A DNA stretch of 64,000 nucleotides from Entomomonas moraniae. GTDB lineage: Bacteria > Pseudomonadota > Gammaproteobacteria > Pseudomonadales > Pseudomonadaceae. The stretch lies in assembly GCF_003991975.1 (NCBI RefSeq), contig NZ_CP029822.1, positions 3,063,648-3,127,647 on the forward strand. Reading direction: 5' to 3'. This document shows positions 9,924 to 18,989 of the stretch, piece after piece. The position numbers were made by a program, and so were the translations under genes. Under the pieces are notes generated by a model. The model saw only the letters and a program-made list of their open reading frames with translations. It was not told the DNA's origin and did not search any database. Numbering within the stretch: the stretch's first letter is position 1; every line of letters starts with the position of its first letter.

Positions 9924-12900
9924 ATGCATATTTACGAACTTAATGGTAAGAAGTATAAAATTCCAACAGAGAAAGTGAGCGATTTTTTGATCGCTAACCC
10001 TAATGCAAAATGGATTTTTGAACCTGTAAAGGTGTTGTTTGAGCAGCAAGTCATACAAAAGCCAGATAGTATGGCGCTTGCTGATGATGAGCAAAAGCTA
10101 ACCTATCAAGAGCTTAACGCTCGAGTGAATCAATTAGCCCATTATTTAATAACACGCTATCATCTTCAAGCGGATGATTTAGTGGCTGTCGTATTAGATA
10201 GAACGGTTAATACAGTGATTACTATGTTAGCGGTACTTAAGGCCGGTGGGGCTTATGTTCCTATTGACCCTTCTGTTCCTGATGAACGTATCAGCTATAT
10301 ATTAGGAGATGCTAAGCCCCGAATCGTCTTAACACAAGGGCATTATGTACAAAAGCTTAGTCAGTTAGACAATAGTTTATTGATTAAAGCGATTGATGAT
10401 GAGGCTTTTATTACAGAGCTTGAAAACTATAGTACTGAGAACCCTAGTGTCAACATTACGGCTCATCAATTGGCGTATGTCATTTATACGAGTGGTACAA
10501 CAGGTAATCCTAAAGGTGTAATGGTTGAGCAAGGGAACATGGTAGGGTTTCTTTCTGCTGTTAATAGGTTATATAAAACGATTTGGCATGACCCCCTCAA
10601 CCGTCCAAAGCATTACTTGTGGTATGCTAACTATGTATTTGACTCTCATATTTATGAGGTTTATCCCTGCTTAATAACAGGTGCTACCTTATTTGTTGTG
10701 AGTGGTGATACGCGCTATGATTTATCTTTATTAAAGCAATATATTGAACGAAATCATATCGAAGCCGCTTGTATTCCCCCTGTGTTATTGGATAAAGATG
10801 ACCTGTTACCGTTGACTTTATTAACCGTGGCGGGTGACACTACAAACCAAGAGATTATTGACAGTTATCTTGATCATCAAGTTAATGTTTTAAATGCGTA
10901 TGGCCCAACAGAGTGTTCTGTATGTACGAACATTAATTTGTACAAGAAAGGGGATAAAAACACCAATATAGGCCCTGTTTTATCAGGTTATAAGGTGTAT
11001 GTGGTTAGCGAGAAAATGCAGCAGTTGCCTGCTGGGGCGATAGGCGAGCTTTGCGCTGCTGGGGTTGGTGTGACAAGGGGCTATTTAAACAATCCACAGT
11101 TAACGGCTGAACGCTTTCCGATTAATCCTTTTCAAACAGATACTGAGAAGAAACTTACTATCAATGAACGTATTTATAGAACCGGGGATCTAGTTAGAAA
11201 ATTACCAGATGGTCGTTTTGAGTATTTTGGGCGTAATGACTGCCAAGTTAAAATTAGGGGCTATCGTATTGAGTTAGGCGAGATAGAAGCACGCCTAGCC
11301 GCTTATAAAGCAATTAAAAAAGCAGCGGTGTTAGCAAAAGAACATAGCTCAGGGATGTTATATTTGGCTGCTTATTATGTTTCTGAGAAAATTTATGAGC
11401 AAGAAGAGTTAGCCAATTATTTAGCTGAGTTTTTACCTGATTACATGATTCCATCGGCGTATGTTCGTATGGAACAGTTCCCAATGAATGTTTCTGGTAA
11501 GCTAGACCGCAAAGCGCTGCCTGAACCAACTGTTACCCTTGAGCAATACAAAGCGCCAGAAAATGAGTTAGAAGAGCAATTACAAGCGTGCTTTGCAAAA
11601 GTTTTAGGAGTGAATACAACAGAGATTAGTGTTGAAGGTAATTTCTTTCGTTTGGGCGGAAACAGCATTTTAGCCATTAAATTGATTGATCACATCAATC
11701 ATACATTAAAGACCAACATCAATATAGCTGCCGCGTTTACGTATAATACTGTTCGTAAGTTTGCAAATAATTTTGATGCTTTGCAAGGAAGCAGTGTAGT
11801 TATCAGTAGTCAGCCTGTAGAGAGTGTTGAGGCGCAATTACTATCCTTTGCACAAGAGCGCTTAAAATTTATTGATCTATATGAAGGAAAAAGTAAGGCA
11901 TACAATATTCCATTAATTTTTAAGTTAAAAAAATCTATTCATATTGATCATTTATTAACAGCCATTAAAGCGGTTATTCATAAGCACCATGTCTTAAGAA
12001 GTCTGATTAAAACCAATAGTCAAGGTGTTAATTATCAGGTAGTACAAGATGATATTGAAAATCCTGTATTAATTGATGTTAAAACCGTGCATGACCAAGA
12101 GGCATTAAATACTATACTGGGCAAGCAGGTTGATTATTTATTTGATTTAGAAAATGAATACCCCATCAAGATTAGCCTGTTAAAGCAGGCTGATGATTTG
12201 TATATGGCGATTGTTGTGCATCACATTGCTTTTGACGGTTGGTCAGGGGATATTTTTATCAATGACTTGTTACAGGCTTATGATAAATTACAAGAAAAAG
12301 GTCAAGTACTGTTAAATGAACCGAATCATTTTTCAACACTGCTAGACCCTCTTGCGATTCAATATAAAGATTTTGCTTTATGGCAACAAAGCTATTTAAG
12401 CGGAGAGGTGTTAGAAAAGCAGCTGGCTTTCTGGAAAGATCAGTTAGCAGGTTATGAAGCGCTCAACCTGCCAACCGATAAACCAAGACCTAGTCAAGTG
12501 AGTTACCATGGAGATACCATTAATTTTGTACTCGATGAGTCGTTAAGTACAGCACTAAGAAATACTGCCCAAACAATGGATGTCAGCTTATTCGCTTTAT
12601 TATTAAGTGGCTATTATTTGCTATTGTCGACTTATTCTAATCAAAAAGATATTGTGGTTGGTTCTCCCATTGCAAACCGTAATCATAAAGAAATCATGGA
12701 CATGATCGGTTTCTTTGTGAACAGTGTTGCGTTAAGGCAGCAGATCAATACAGAAGAAACGCTGCTTAATTTTGTTAAAAAGGTAGGGCATTTAACCAAT
12801 GATGTCCAACAGTATCAAGACTTACCTTTTGAACATTTAGTTGATGCATTGAAGGTCAAGAAGGACACTTCACGCCATCCTATTTTCCAAGTGATGTTTA

Positions 12901-15749
12901 GTGTGCAATCTTTTGGACATGAACAACAACAAAGATTAAACGAGTTTTTAGAATCTTATGGTGAAGAACTTGGGCAGGATGTTGCTAAATTTGATCTCAC
13001 CACGATGCTTGATGATAATGGTGTACAGATTAAAGGATTCTTCAATTATGCAACCAGTTTATTTAATAAGGAAACGATTGAGTCTTTTATTACCAGCTAT
13101 CAATTAATTCTTAATGAGCTAGTGAGCAGTTTAGCTGCGAGTAAAAAAATAAAAGAGTTATCGCTCTTAAATACACAGGATTATCAAAAGATTATTTATG
13201 ATTGGAATAAAACAACTGCAGTTTTCTCTGATACCACGGTTGTGTCGCTATTTAATGAGCAAGTAAAGCGCACGCCTAATCATATTGCTGCTGTGTTTGA
13301 CGATCGACGACTCACTTATAAAGAATTAGACAGTATTGCCAATCAATTGGCGCATTATTTAAAAGAAACTTATACCATTCAACCGGATGATATTGTCGCA
13401 TTGGCACTGTCACGTTCGATGGAAACGGTCATTACTATTTTGGCAGTGTTAAAAGCGGGGGCAGCCTATGTTCCTATGGTACCTGAAGCGCCTAAAGAGC
13501 GTGTGAGTTATATTGTTAAAGATACCAAGGCGAAAGTGCTTTTAACCAATCAAGCGCATCAAGCCAATTTCACGTATGTTGAGCAAACGTTAGATGTTCG
13601 TGTTGAGGCCATTGATGATCAAGCCTTTGTTCGTCAGAAGTTAGCTCAATATCCAACGACTAGCCCCTTGGCGGCGCTTACGCCTCAGAATTTGGCTTAT
13701 ATTATTTACACCAGTGGTACGACAGGTAATCCAAAAGGGGTGATGGTTGAGCATCATAATGTTGCTCACCTATTTATAGGGGCTGAGCAGTTATATCATT
13801 TTAATGAGCAAGACGTGTGGACGCTATTCCACTCTTATGTCTTTGATTTTAGTGTGTGGGAACTGTGGGGATCATTGCTCTTTGGTGGGCGTTTAGTCAT
13901 CCCTAATCAAGAGCAAAGTTATGATATTGGGCTTTTCTATCACCTTTGCTTAAAAGAGCAAGTTACGATTTTAAACCAAACGCCCAGTGTGTTTTATCAG
14001 TTTATTGAGTCAGCGATTAGTCAAGGCGTGAAGATAGATGCTTTACGTTATGTGATCTTTGGTGGTGAACCACTGAATGTGGCCCAATTAAAACCTTGGT
14101 ACACCTTATATGCTGATAATGCGCCTTATTTGGTTAACATGTACGGTATTACTGAAACCACTGTGTTTGCAACCTATCCTGATGCATTAACGGTAAAAGA
14201 TTTAGATAAGTTACCGCTGATCGGGCGAGTGCTAAATGGTTACACAGGGTATGTGTTGAATAATGAGCGCATCCCTTTGCCTATTGGCGCGGTTGGTGAA
14301 TTATATTTAGGGGGAGATGGTGTCACTCGTGGTTATCTAAATAACCTTGAATTAACGGCTGATCGTTTTATTGACAATCCTTTCCAAAGTGATGAGGAAA
14401 AAGAAAAGGGAATTAACGGACGACTTTATAAGTCAGGTGATTTAGTCCGTTATGCGCAAGATGGGCAGTTAGAATACATTGGCCGTAACGACTTCCAAGT
14501 TAAAATCCGTGGTTTTAGAATTGAGTTGGAAGAGATTGCTACCCGTTTATCGAATTACCCTGAGATTAAACAGTCGGTAGTGTTGACGAAAGAAAACCAT
14601 CTTAATGAAAAGTATATTGTGGCCTATTATGTGTGTGATCATGAGATTAATAGACACGATATCGTTAGTTACCTATCGTCTTATTTACCCAGTTACATGA
14701 TTCCTTCGTACTTTATTCAGTTAACGAAATTACCTGTAACCATCAATGGCAAGTTAGATCGTCATCAGTTGCCTGAACCAAGTTTTGTTGCTAAAAACTA
14801 TGTTGCCCCTGAGACACCTATTGAGAAAGTTATTTGTGAGTTGGTTGCGTCATTCCTTGATTTAGTGGTGAATGATGTTGGATCAACGGATAATTATTTT
14901 GAACTGGGTGGTAACAGCATTACTGCAACGCGCTTAATTTATGAAATTAATACTCAATTTAATGCCAAATTAAAAATTGTTGATCTTTTTATGTTACCAA
15001 CATTAGGAGATTTGGCGAAGTTTGCTGAAGAGGCAAAACAGGCTTACCAAGCGGTTGTTTCGCTTAATGGGAGCGAAGCAAGCACTCATTTAATTATGGT
15101 GCATCCAGGTGGGGGAGGTTGTGAAGCTTATTTACCTATTGCTCGAGCCGTACAGGAATGCTACCGCTGTTATGGTGTTGAACCTTATAATATTTATCAT
15201 GATCAAAAAATTGATAATTTACGTGTGTTAGCTGAGTTATATTTACGTAATATTGAATCAACGTTGCCTAAACAATCAACTTATCACTTGTTAGGCTGGT
15301 CATTAGGTGGTTTACTTGCGTTAGAAATGGCCTCTATTCTTGAATCAAAAGGCGTTACAGATATTAAAGTGTATTTATTAGATACTATTTTAATAGGTAG
15401 CGCCGAACAAGATAAAGTAGCACCTCCTACAGATGAAAGAATCAAAGAAATGATTAAAGATTATACAGGGCTTGATTTTGAGGCAGCTAAAGCCGTGTTG
15501 TTGACAGAAAATAAACTGATTAATCAACAAGTTTCAACCTCATTAAATAGCACAGAAATTGTTTTATTTAGAGCTATGTTGAGTAATCAGGAGAAACACG
15601 AGGCTGTAGAGAAACGTTATAATCAAATGCTTACCAATCAGGCACAGCTAACGATTGTTAATCTAGACCATTCAAGTCATGATGATTTATTGGAGCAAGA
15701 ACCAACAGTAATCATTGATAAAATATTACAAGATGCAAGGGCGCTTTAA
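9924..15749 (+). CDS. Non-ribosomal peptide synthetase, terminal subunit (A-PCP-C-A-PCP-TE)
   Basis: The start chosen is ATG 9924, 13 bases after the upstream stop, with AGGGAT ahead of it. An in-frame ATG at 9882 would overlap the previous synthetase and add residues unlike the rest. About 35 N-terminal residues (MHIYELNGKKYKIP onward) precede the first A domain and there is no C domain, so this segment may be a docking element for the preceding subunit. Domains: A about 10030-11530, carrier LGGNSI near 11655, C 11830-13160 (HHIAFDG), A 13220-14780, carrier near 14905, thioesterase from about 15060 with GWSLGG near 15293 and a late His in NLDHSSHD. Pocket residues: first A D-S-Y-C-T-A-A-V-C, whose tail resembles aromatic (Phe/Tyr) codes; second A D-F-W-N-V-F-M-V-F, whose start matches the Thr code. 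Product release as acid or macrocycle cannot be told from sequence. Stop and exporter start share one base. Confidence 0.93.
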   Translation: MHIYELNGKKYKIPTEKVSDFLIANPNAKWIFEPVKVLFEQQVIQKPDSMALADDEQKLTYQELNARVNQLAHYLITRYHLQADDLVAVVLDRTVNTVITMLAVLKAGGAYVPIDPSVPDERISYILGDAKPRIVLTQGHYVQKLSQLDNSLLIKAIDDEAFITELENYSTENPSVNITAHQLAYVIYTSGTTGNPKGVMVEQGNMVGFLSAVNRLYKTIWHDPLNRPKHYLWYANYVFDSHIYEVYPCLITGATLFVVSGDTRYDLSLLKQYIERNHIEAACIPPVLLDKDDLLPLTLLTVAGDTTNQEIIDSYLDHQVNVLNAYGPTECSVCTNINLYKKGDKNTNIGPVLSGYKVYVVSEKMQQLPAGAIGELCAAGVGVTRGYLNNPQLTAERFPINPFQTDTEKKLTINERIYRTGDLVRKLPDGRFEYFGRNDCQVKIRGYRIELGEIEARLAAYKAIKKAAVLAKEHSSGMLYLAAYYVSEKIYEQEELANYLAEFLPDYMIPSAYVRMEQFPMNVSGKLDRKALPEPTVTLEQYKAPENELEEQLQACFAKVLGVNTTEISVEGNFFRLGGNSILAIKLIDHINHTLKTNINIAAAFTYNTVRKFANNFDALQGSSVVISSQPVESVEAQLLSFAQERLKFIDLYEGKSKAYNIPLIFKLKKSIHIDHLLTAIKAVIHKHHVLRSLIKTNSQGVNYQVVQDDIENPVLIDVKTVHDQEALNTILGKQVDYLFDLENEYPIKISLLKQADDLYMAIVVHHIAFDGWSGDIFINDLLQAYDKLQEKGQVLLNEPNHFSTLLDPLAIQYKDFALWQQSYLSGEVLEKQLAFWKDQLAGYEALNLPTDKPRPSQVSYHGDTINFVLDESLSTALRNTAQTMDVSLFALLLSGYYLLLSTYSNQKDIVVGSPIANRNHKEIMDMIGFFVNSVALRQQINTEETLLNFVKKVGHLTNDVQQYQDLPFEHLVDALKVKKDTSRHPIFQVMFSVQSFGHEQQQRLNEFLESYGEELGQDVAKFDLTTMLDDNGVQIKGFFNYATSLFNKETIESFITSYQLILNELVSSLAASKKIKELSLLNTQDYQKIIYDWNKTTAVFSDTTVVSLFNEQVKRTPNHIAAVFDDRRLTYKELDSIANQLAHYLKETYTIQPDDIVALALSRSMETVITILAVLKAGAAYVPMVPEAPKERVSYIVKDTKAKVLLTNQAHQANFTYVEQTLDVRVEAIDDQAFVRQKLAQYPTTSPLAALTPQNLAYIIYTSGTTGNPKGVMVEHHNVAHLFIGAEQLYHFNEQDVWTLFHSYVFDFSVWELWGSLLFGGRLVIPNQEQSYDIGLFYHLCLKEQVTILNQTPSVFYQFIESAISQGVKIDALRYVIFGGEPLNVAQLKPWYTLYADNAPYLVNMYGITETTVFATYPDALTVKDLDKLPLIGRVLNGYTGYVLNNERIPLPIGAVGELYLGGDGVTRGYLNNLELTADRFIDNPFQSDEEKEKGINGRLYKSGDLVRYAQDGQLEYIGRNDFQVKIRGFRIELEEIATRLSNYPEIKQSVVLTKENHLNEKYIVAYYVCDHEINRHDIVSYLSSYLPSYMIPSYFIQLTKLPVTINGKLDRHQLPEPSFVAKNYVAPETPIEKVICELVASFLDLVVNDVGSTDNYFELGGNSITATRLIYEINTQFNAKLKIVDLFMLPTLGDLAKFAEEAKQAYQAVVSLNGSEASTHLIMVHPGGGGCEAYLPIARAVQECYRCYGVEPYNIYHDQKIDNLRVLAELYLRNIESTLPKQSTYHLLGWSLGGLLALEMASILESKGVTDIKVYLLDTILIGSAEQDKVAPPTDERIKEMIKDYTGLDFEAAKAVLLTENKLINQQVSTSLNSTEIVLFRAMLSNQEKHEAVEKRYNQMLTNQAQLTIVNLDHSSHDDLLEQEPTVIIDKILQDARAL

Positions 15750-17362
15750 TGACATTACAAACATTTATTATAAAAGGTAATGCGAAGCCTTTGAGTTTGT
15801 TGATTCTGCTGAGTTTATTGGCAGGTGGTTTGCACATCGGCTTATTGGTGTTGATTAATACGACACTGTCATGGCTTATTTCAGGGAGAAACGTCGGGGT
15901 TAATGAATTTACAAGTGCATTAGCACTGCTGATCGGTTATCTTGTGTTTTCTCGTCTAGCCATTGGCGTGACAGCTAAGTTTTGCCTGAAAATTATCCAT
16001 GGTATTCGTATGCAATTAGTGCGTGCTGCTTTAGGCGCTTCTTATATGGAGATGAAGAATAAACAAGATTTGCTTTATTCGGCGGTGACTAAGGATATCG
16101 TTACTTTATCACAAGCGATTATGGGCGTAACCCAGTTTATTATTTCCAGTCTTGTGGTGGTGGGGTGTCTTATTTATTTGGCTGTCCTATCATTGACGGT
16201 GTTTATCTTTATTGTATTGGCTATTGTATTATCGACGCTGGTGTATTTGACCTTTTCAGCTAAAAGCTTTAAACACATTCAATCAGCGAGAGAGAGTGAA
16301 GAAGAGTTGTTTATGCACACTCGCCAGTTAATTGATGGTTTTAAAGAGATTTTACTCAATCACAATAAGGGTGATGATCTAGTCGAAGATGCTTTACAAA
16401 CAGCCTCTAAAGAGAATATTGAAAAAAGTTACCGTGGTTTTTCGGGCTTTTTTAATATGTCCATTATTGGGCAGTTATTATTTTATACGGTGATTCTGTT
16501 TTTACTGTTCGCAAGTAGTTTATGGCTTGATTTGGCGATTCCTACTCTAGTAAGTTGCATGATTGTTACGCTCTTTATTGTGGGGCCTGTTGAGAATTTA
16601 ACAGCGCTTATTCCACGATTAGCAGAAGGGAATGTAGCGGCTAATCGTTTGAGTGATATTTTGACTGCGTTTAAACAAACAGTACCTGCCATCAGAAAAA
16701 ATACGGTAAAAGAAGATTTTCAACAGCTTGTGTATGATGGTTACCATTATCAATACGATAATAAGTTAGAAACAGGCTTTAAAGTAGGGCCAATCAACTT
16801 TGAGCTTAAAAAAGGCGAGATTACCTTTATTCACGGTAGTAATGGTGCAGGGAAAACAACTTTTGTGCATTTGTTATTAGGTTTATTAGAAAAGCAGCAA
16901 GGTGCTTCGGTGTTAAACCAACAAGTACTAGATGACTCTTTGTTAAATTATAATTTATTTTCCCCTGTATTCTCGGACTTTCATTTGTTTGATCGTTTTT
17001 ATGGTCTAAAAGAGGTTGATCTTAATAAAGCCAAGGACTATTTACAGCTCTTTGAGCTAGATAAAAAAGTCAGTTTGGAAAATGGCTATTTTTCGACGAT
17101 TAATTTATCAACAGGTCAGCGCAAGCGATTGGCACTGATTGCTATTTTATTGGAGAAGCGCCCTATCCTCGTGTTGGATGAGTGGGCAGCCGATCAAGAC
17201 CCTGCGTTTCGCCAGAAATTTTACACCGAAATATTGCCTTTATTAAAACAAGAAGGCTTTACCATTCTAGCGATTACCCATGATGATAAATATTATCACT
17301 GTGCTGATTACCTTTACCGTATGGATGATGGGCAGTTATTAAGGGTAACAAACACCGATTAA
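15749..17362 (+). CDS. Cyclic-peptide/siderophore ABC exporter, PvdE/SyrD family
   Basis: A 537-residue half-transporter with the membrane domain first (about residues 1-290, six hydrophobic helices) and the nucleotide-binding domain second. Walker A is GSNGAGKTT near residue 365, the signature is LSTGQRKR near 453, and Walker B is LVLDEWAADQDP near 474. Length and layout match the family holding PvdE (pyoverdine precursor export) and SyrD (syringomycin export). Its ATG overlaps the stop of the terminal NRPS by one base, so translation is coupled and its cargo is most likely the peptide made by that operon. It should act as a homodimer in the inner membrane, exporting to the periplasm. No tailoring, receptor or regulatory gene follows in the window, so calling the product a siderophore would be a guess. 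Confidence 0.9.
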   Translation: MTLQTFIIKGNAKPLSLLILLSLLAGGLHIGLLVLINTTLSWLISGRNVGVNEFTSALALLIGYLVFSRLAIGVTAKFCLKIIHGIRMQLVRAALGASYMEMKNKQDLLYSAVTKDIVTLSQAIMGVTQFIISSLVVVGCLIYLAVLSLTVFIFIVLAIVLSTLVYLTFSAKSFKHIQSARESEEELFMHTRQLIDGFKEILLNHNKGDDLVEDALQTASKENIEKSYRGFSGFFNMSIIGQLLFYTVILFLLFASSLWLDLAIPTLVSCMIVTLFIVGPVENLTALIPRLAEGNVAANRLSDILTAFKQTVPAIRKNTVKEDFQQLVYDGYHYQYDNKLETGFKVGPINFELKKGEITFIHGSNGAGKTTFVHLLLGLLEKQQGASVLNQQVLDDSLLNYNLFSPVFSDFHLFDRFYGLKEVDLNKAKDYLQLFELDKKVSLENGYFSTINLSTGQRKRLALIAILLEKRPILVLDEWAADQDPAFRQKFYTEILPLLKQEGFTILAITHDDKYYHCADYLYRMDDGQLLRVTNTD

Positions 17363-17370
17363 GAAGCTTG

Positions 17371-17391
17371 CCGCCCTTTCAAAAAGGGCGG
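17371..17391. terminator. Hairpin between convergent NRPS/exporter operon and phrB
   Basis: An 8-bp GC-rich perfect stem (CCGCCCTT / AAGGGCGG) with a 5-base loop lies in the 44-base gap between two convergent genes. Neither strand has a clear T tract after the stem, so it may work bidirectionally with help or only protect 3' ends. Confidence 0.5.
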
Positions 17392-17406
17392 AATAGCGGC
17401 ATTGTA

Positions 17407-18834
17407 TTATTTTGTTGCCGCTTTTGTTTTTGCTTGAGTGAAGGCTGCCAACGTTTTTTCACGTGCATCTTTATGTAGTACTATTGGGAGTGGATAATCT
17501 AAGGGTTGGCCTGCTTTTTCAGCCCATAGCTGTGGTGTGTGGATATATTTATTAGGGACTTGGCTCAGTTCAGGAAGCCACTGACGAATGAACTTACCCT
17601 CGGGGTCAAAGCGTTCTCCTTGAGTCGTTGGGTTGAAAATGCGAAAATAAGGTGCAGCATCAGTACCTGTTGAGGCAGCCCATTGCCAGCCCCCATTATT
17701 GGCAGCTAAATTACCATCGGTAAGCTTTGACATAAAATACTGCTCACCCCAACGCCAATCAATGAGTAAATCTTTAACCAGAAAGCTTGCAGTCACCATT
17801 CTTAACCGATTATGCATCCAGCCTGTTTGATTAAGTTGGCGCATAGCAGCATCTACGATAGGGAAACCTGTTCGCCCCTCTTTCCATTGTTCAAACGCTT
17901 TTTTATCATAATTCCAGTTGATAGCATCTGTCCACTCAATAAACGGTTTGTTTTTGCTTAGGCGTGGATAGGCAATAAGAAGGTGATGGTAGAACTCACG
18001 CCAGATTAACTCATTTAACCAGCATAAAGCGCCACTTTTCGGGTTTTGCCAGAAAAGAGGGTGTTCAAGTTGTAGGCGTTGAAAACATTGTCTAACGGAG
18101 AGTGAACCAACAGAAAGATAAGCAGAGAGTTTACTGGTGTTATCAAGACTGGGTATATCGCGCGTGATAGCGTAATCAGCAACCTGTTCTTGGCAAAAGC
18201 TTATTAATCGCTCTTGTGCTACTTTCTCTCCCGCTTTCATATTGTGATAAGAAGCTAAAGGATAATTAAAGGATTCAAGTTTTTGCTGGGCAACTGTTTG
18301 ATGACGTTTTTTGGGTATGGGATAAATGATCTGTTCTGTTTGTAACAGTTTACCAACAAATGCTTTGCTAAAGGGGGTAAACACTTTATACATTTCTCGT
18401 TGCCCATTAAGAATTGTCATGGGTGGGAAAAATAAATTACCATCAAAACCTTCGCATAGGGTATGGGGTAGAAGCTCTTCCTCTAGTAGAGTATCCCTTT
18501 GTCTTTCATTAAATTCATATTGATTATTATAAAATACCTTATCAATAGCTTGTGTTTTACATATCGTTTTAATGAATTCAATAGAGTCTGGAAAATCATC
18601 GCATTGCTGATAAATAAAAGAAATGCCTAGTTTAGCTAATGCTTCTTGTAACTGTATTAGGTGATCGTAAATAAAGGCTGCTTGGCTAGCGGACATATGA
18701 TGTGTTTGCCATTGCTTAGGTGTCGCAATAAAAAGGGCAAAAACTTTTGCCTCGCTATCTTCACAAGCTTTTGATAGTGCAGGGTTGTCAAACGTGCGTA
18801 AATCATTTCTAAACCAAACGAGGTGTTTTTTCAT
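17407..18834 (-). CDS. phrB: Deoxyribodipyrimidine photolyase (CPD photolyase)
   Basis: A 475-residue flavoprotein that repairs cyclobutane pyrimidine dimers with blue light. The N-terminal photolyase domain opens with HLVWFRNDLR. The C-terminal FAD-binding domain carries the conserved stretch WLNELIWREFYHHL, GFPIVDAAMRQL, TGWMHNRLRM and the AANNGGWQWAASTGTDAAPYFRIFNP block with its conserved tryptophans. Length and motifs agree closely with E. coli PhrB (class I, MTHF-type antenna). It stands alone, convergent with the peptide exporter and downstream of the PilY1-like gene on the same strand, with about 155 bases and a hairpin between them. Confidence 0.96.
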   Translation of the reverse strand: MKKHLVWFRNDLRTFDNPALSKACEDSEAKVFALFIATPKQWQTHHMSASQAAFIYDHLIQLQEALAKLGISFIYQQCDDFPDSIEFIKTICKTQAIDKVFYNNQYEFNERQRDTLLEEELLPHTLCEGFDGNLFFPPMTILNGQREMYKVFTPFSKAFVGKLLQTEQIIYPIPKKRHQTVAQQKLESFNYPLASYHNMKAGEKVAQERLISFCQEQVADYAITRDIPSLDNTSKLSAYLSVGSLSVRQCFQRLQLEHPLFWQNPKSGALCWLNELIWREFYHHLLIAYPRLSKNKPFIEWTDAINWNYDKKAFEQWKEGRTGFPIVDAAMRQLNQTGWMHNRLRMVTASFLVKDLLIDWRWGEQYFMSKLTDGNLAANNGGWQWAASTGTDAAPYFRIFNPTTQGERFDPEGKFIRQWLPELSQVPNKYIHTPQLWAEKAGQPLDYPLPIVLHKDAREKTLAAFTQAKTKAATK

Positions 18835-18943
18835 AGGATAAGCTCAGTTGTGACGACAGCTATTAAAAAGAGAACGATAAACTAACATAGCGCTAAACCA
18901 AGATAGGATGCAATCAGACTATGATAGGGGAAGAGATAACCTT

Positions 18944-18970
18944 GAGTACTTATTATTGAAATAAGTACTC
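18944..18970 (-). repeat. Perfect 10-bp hairpin downstream of pilY1-like gene
   Basis: GAGTACTTAT and ATAAGTACTC flank a 7-base loop, 20 bases past the stop of the PilY1-like gene and upstream of phrB. No T tract follows on the minus strand, so it is a terminator candidate only; it may be an RNA-stabilising or factor-dependent element. Confidence 0.5.
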
Positions 18971-18989
18971 AGGTAAAATGGATATTTCA

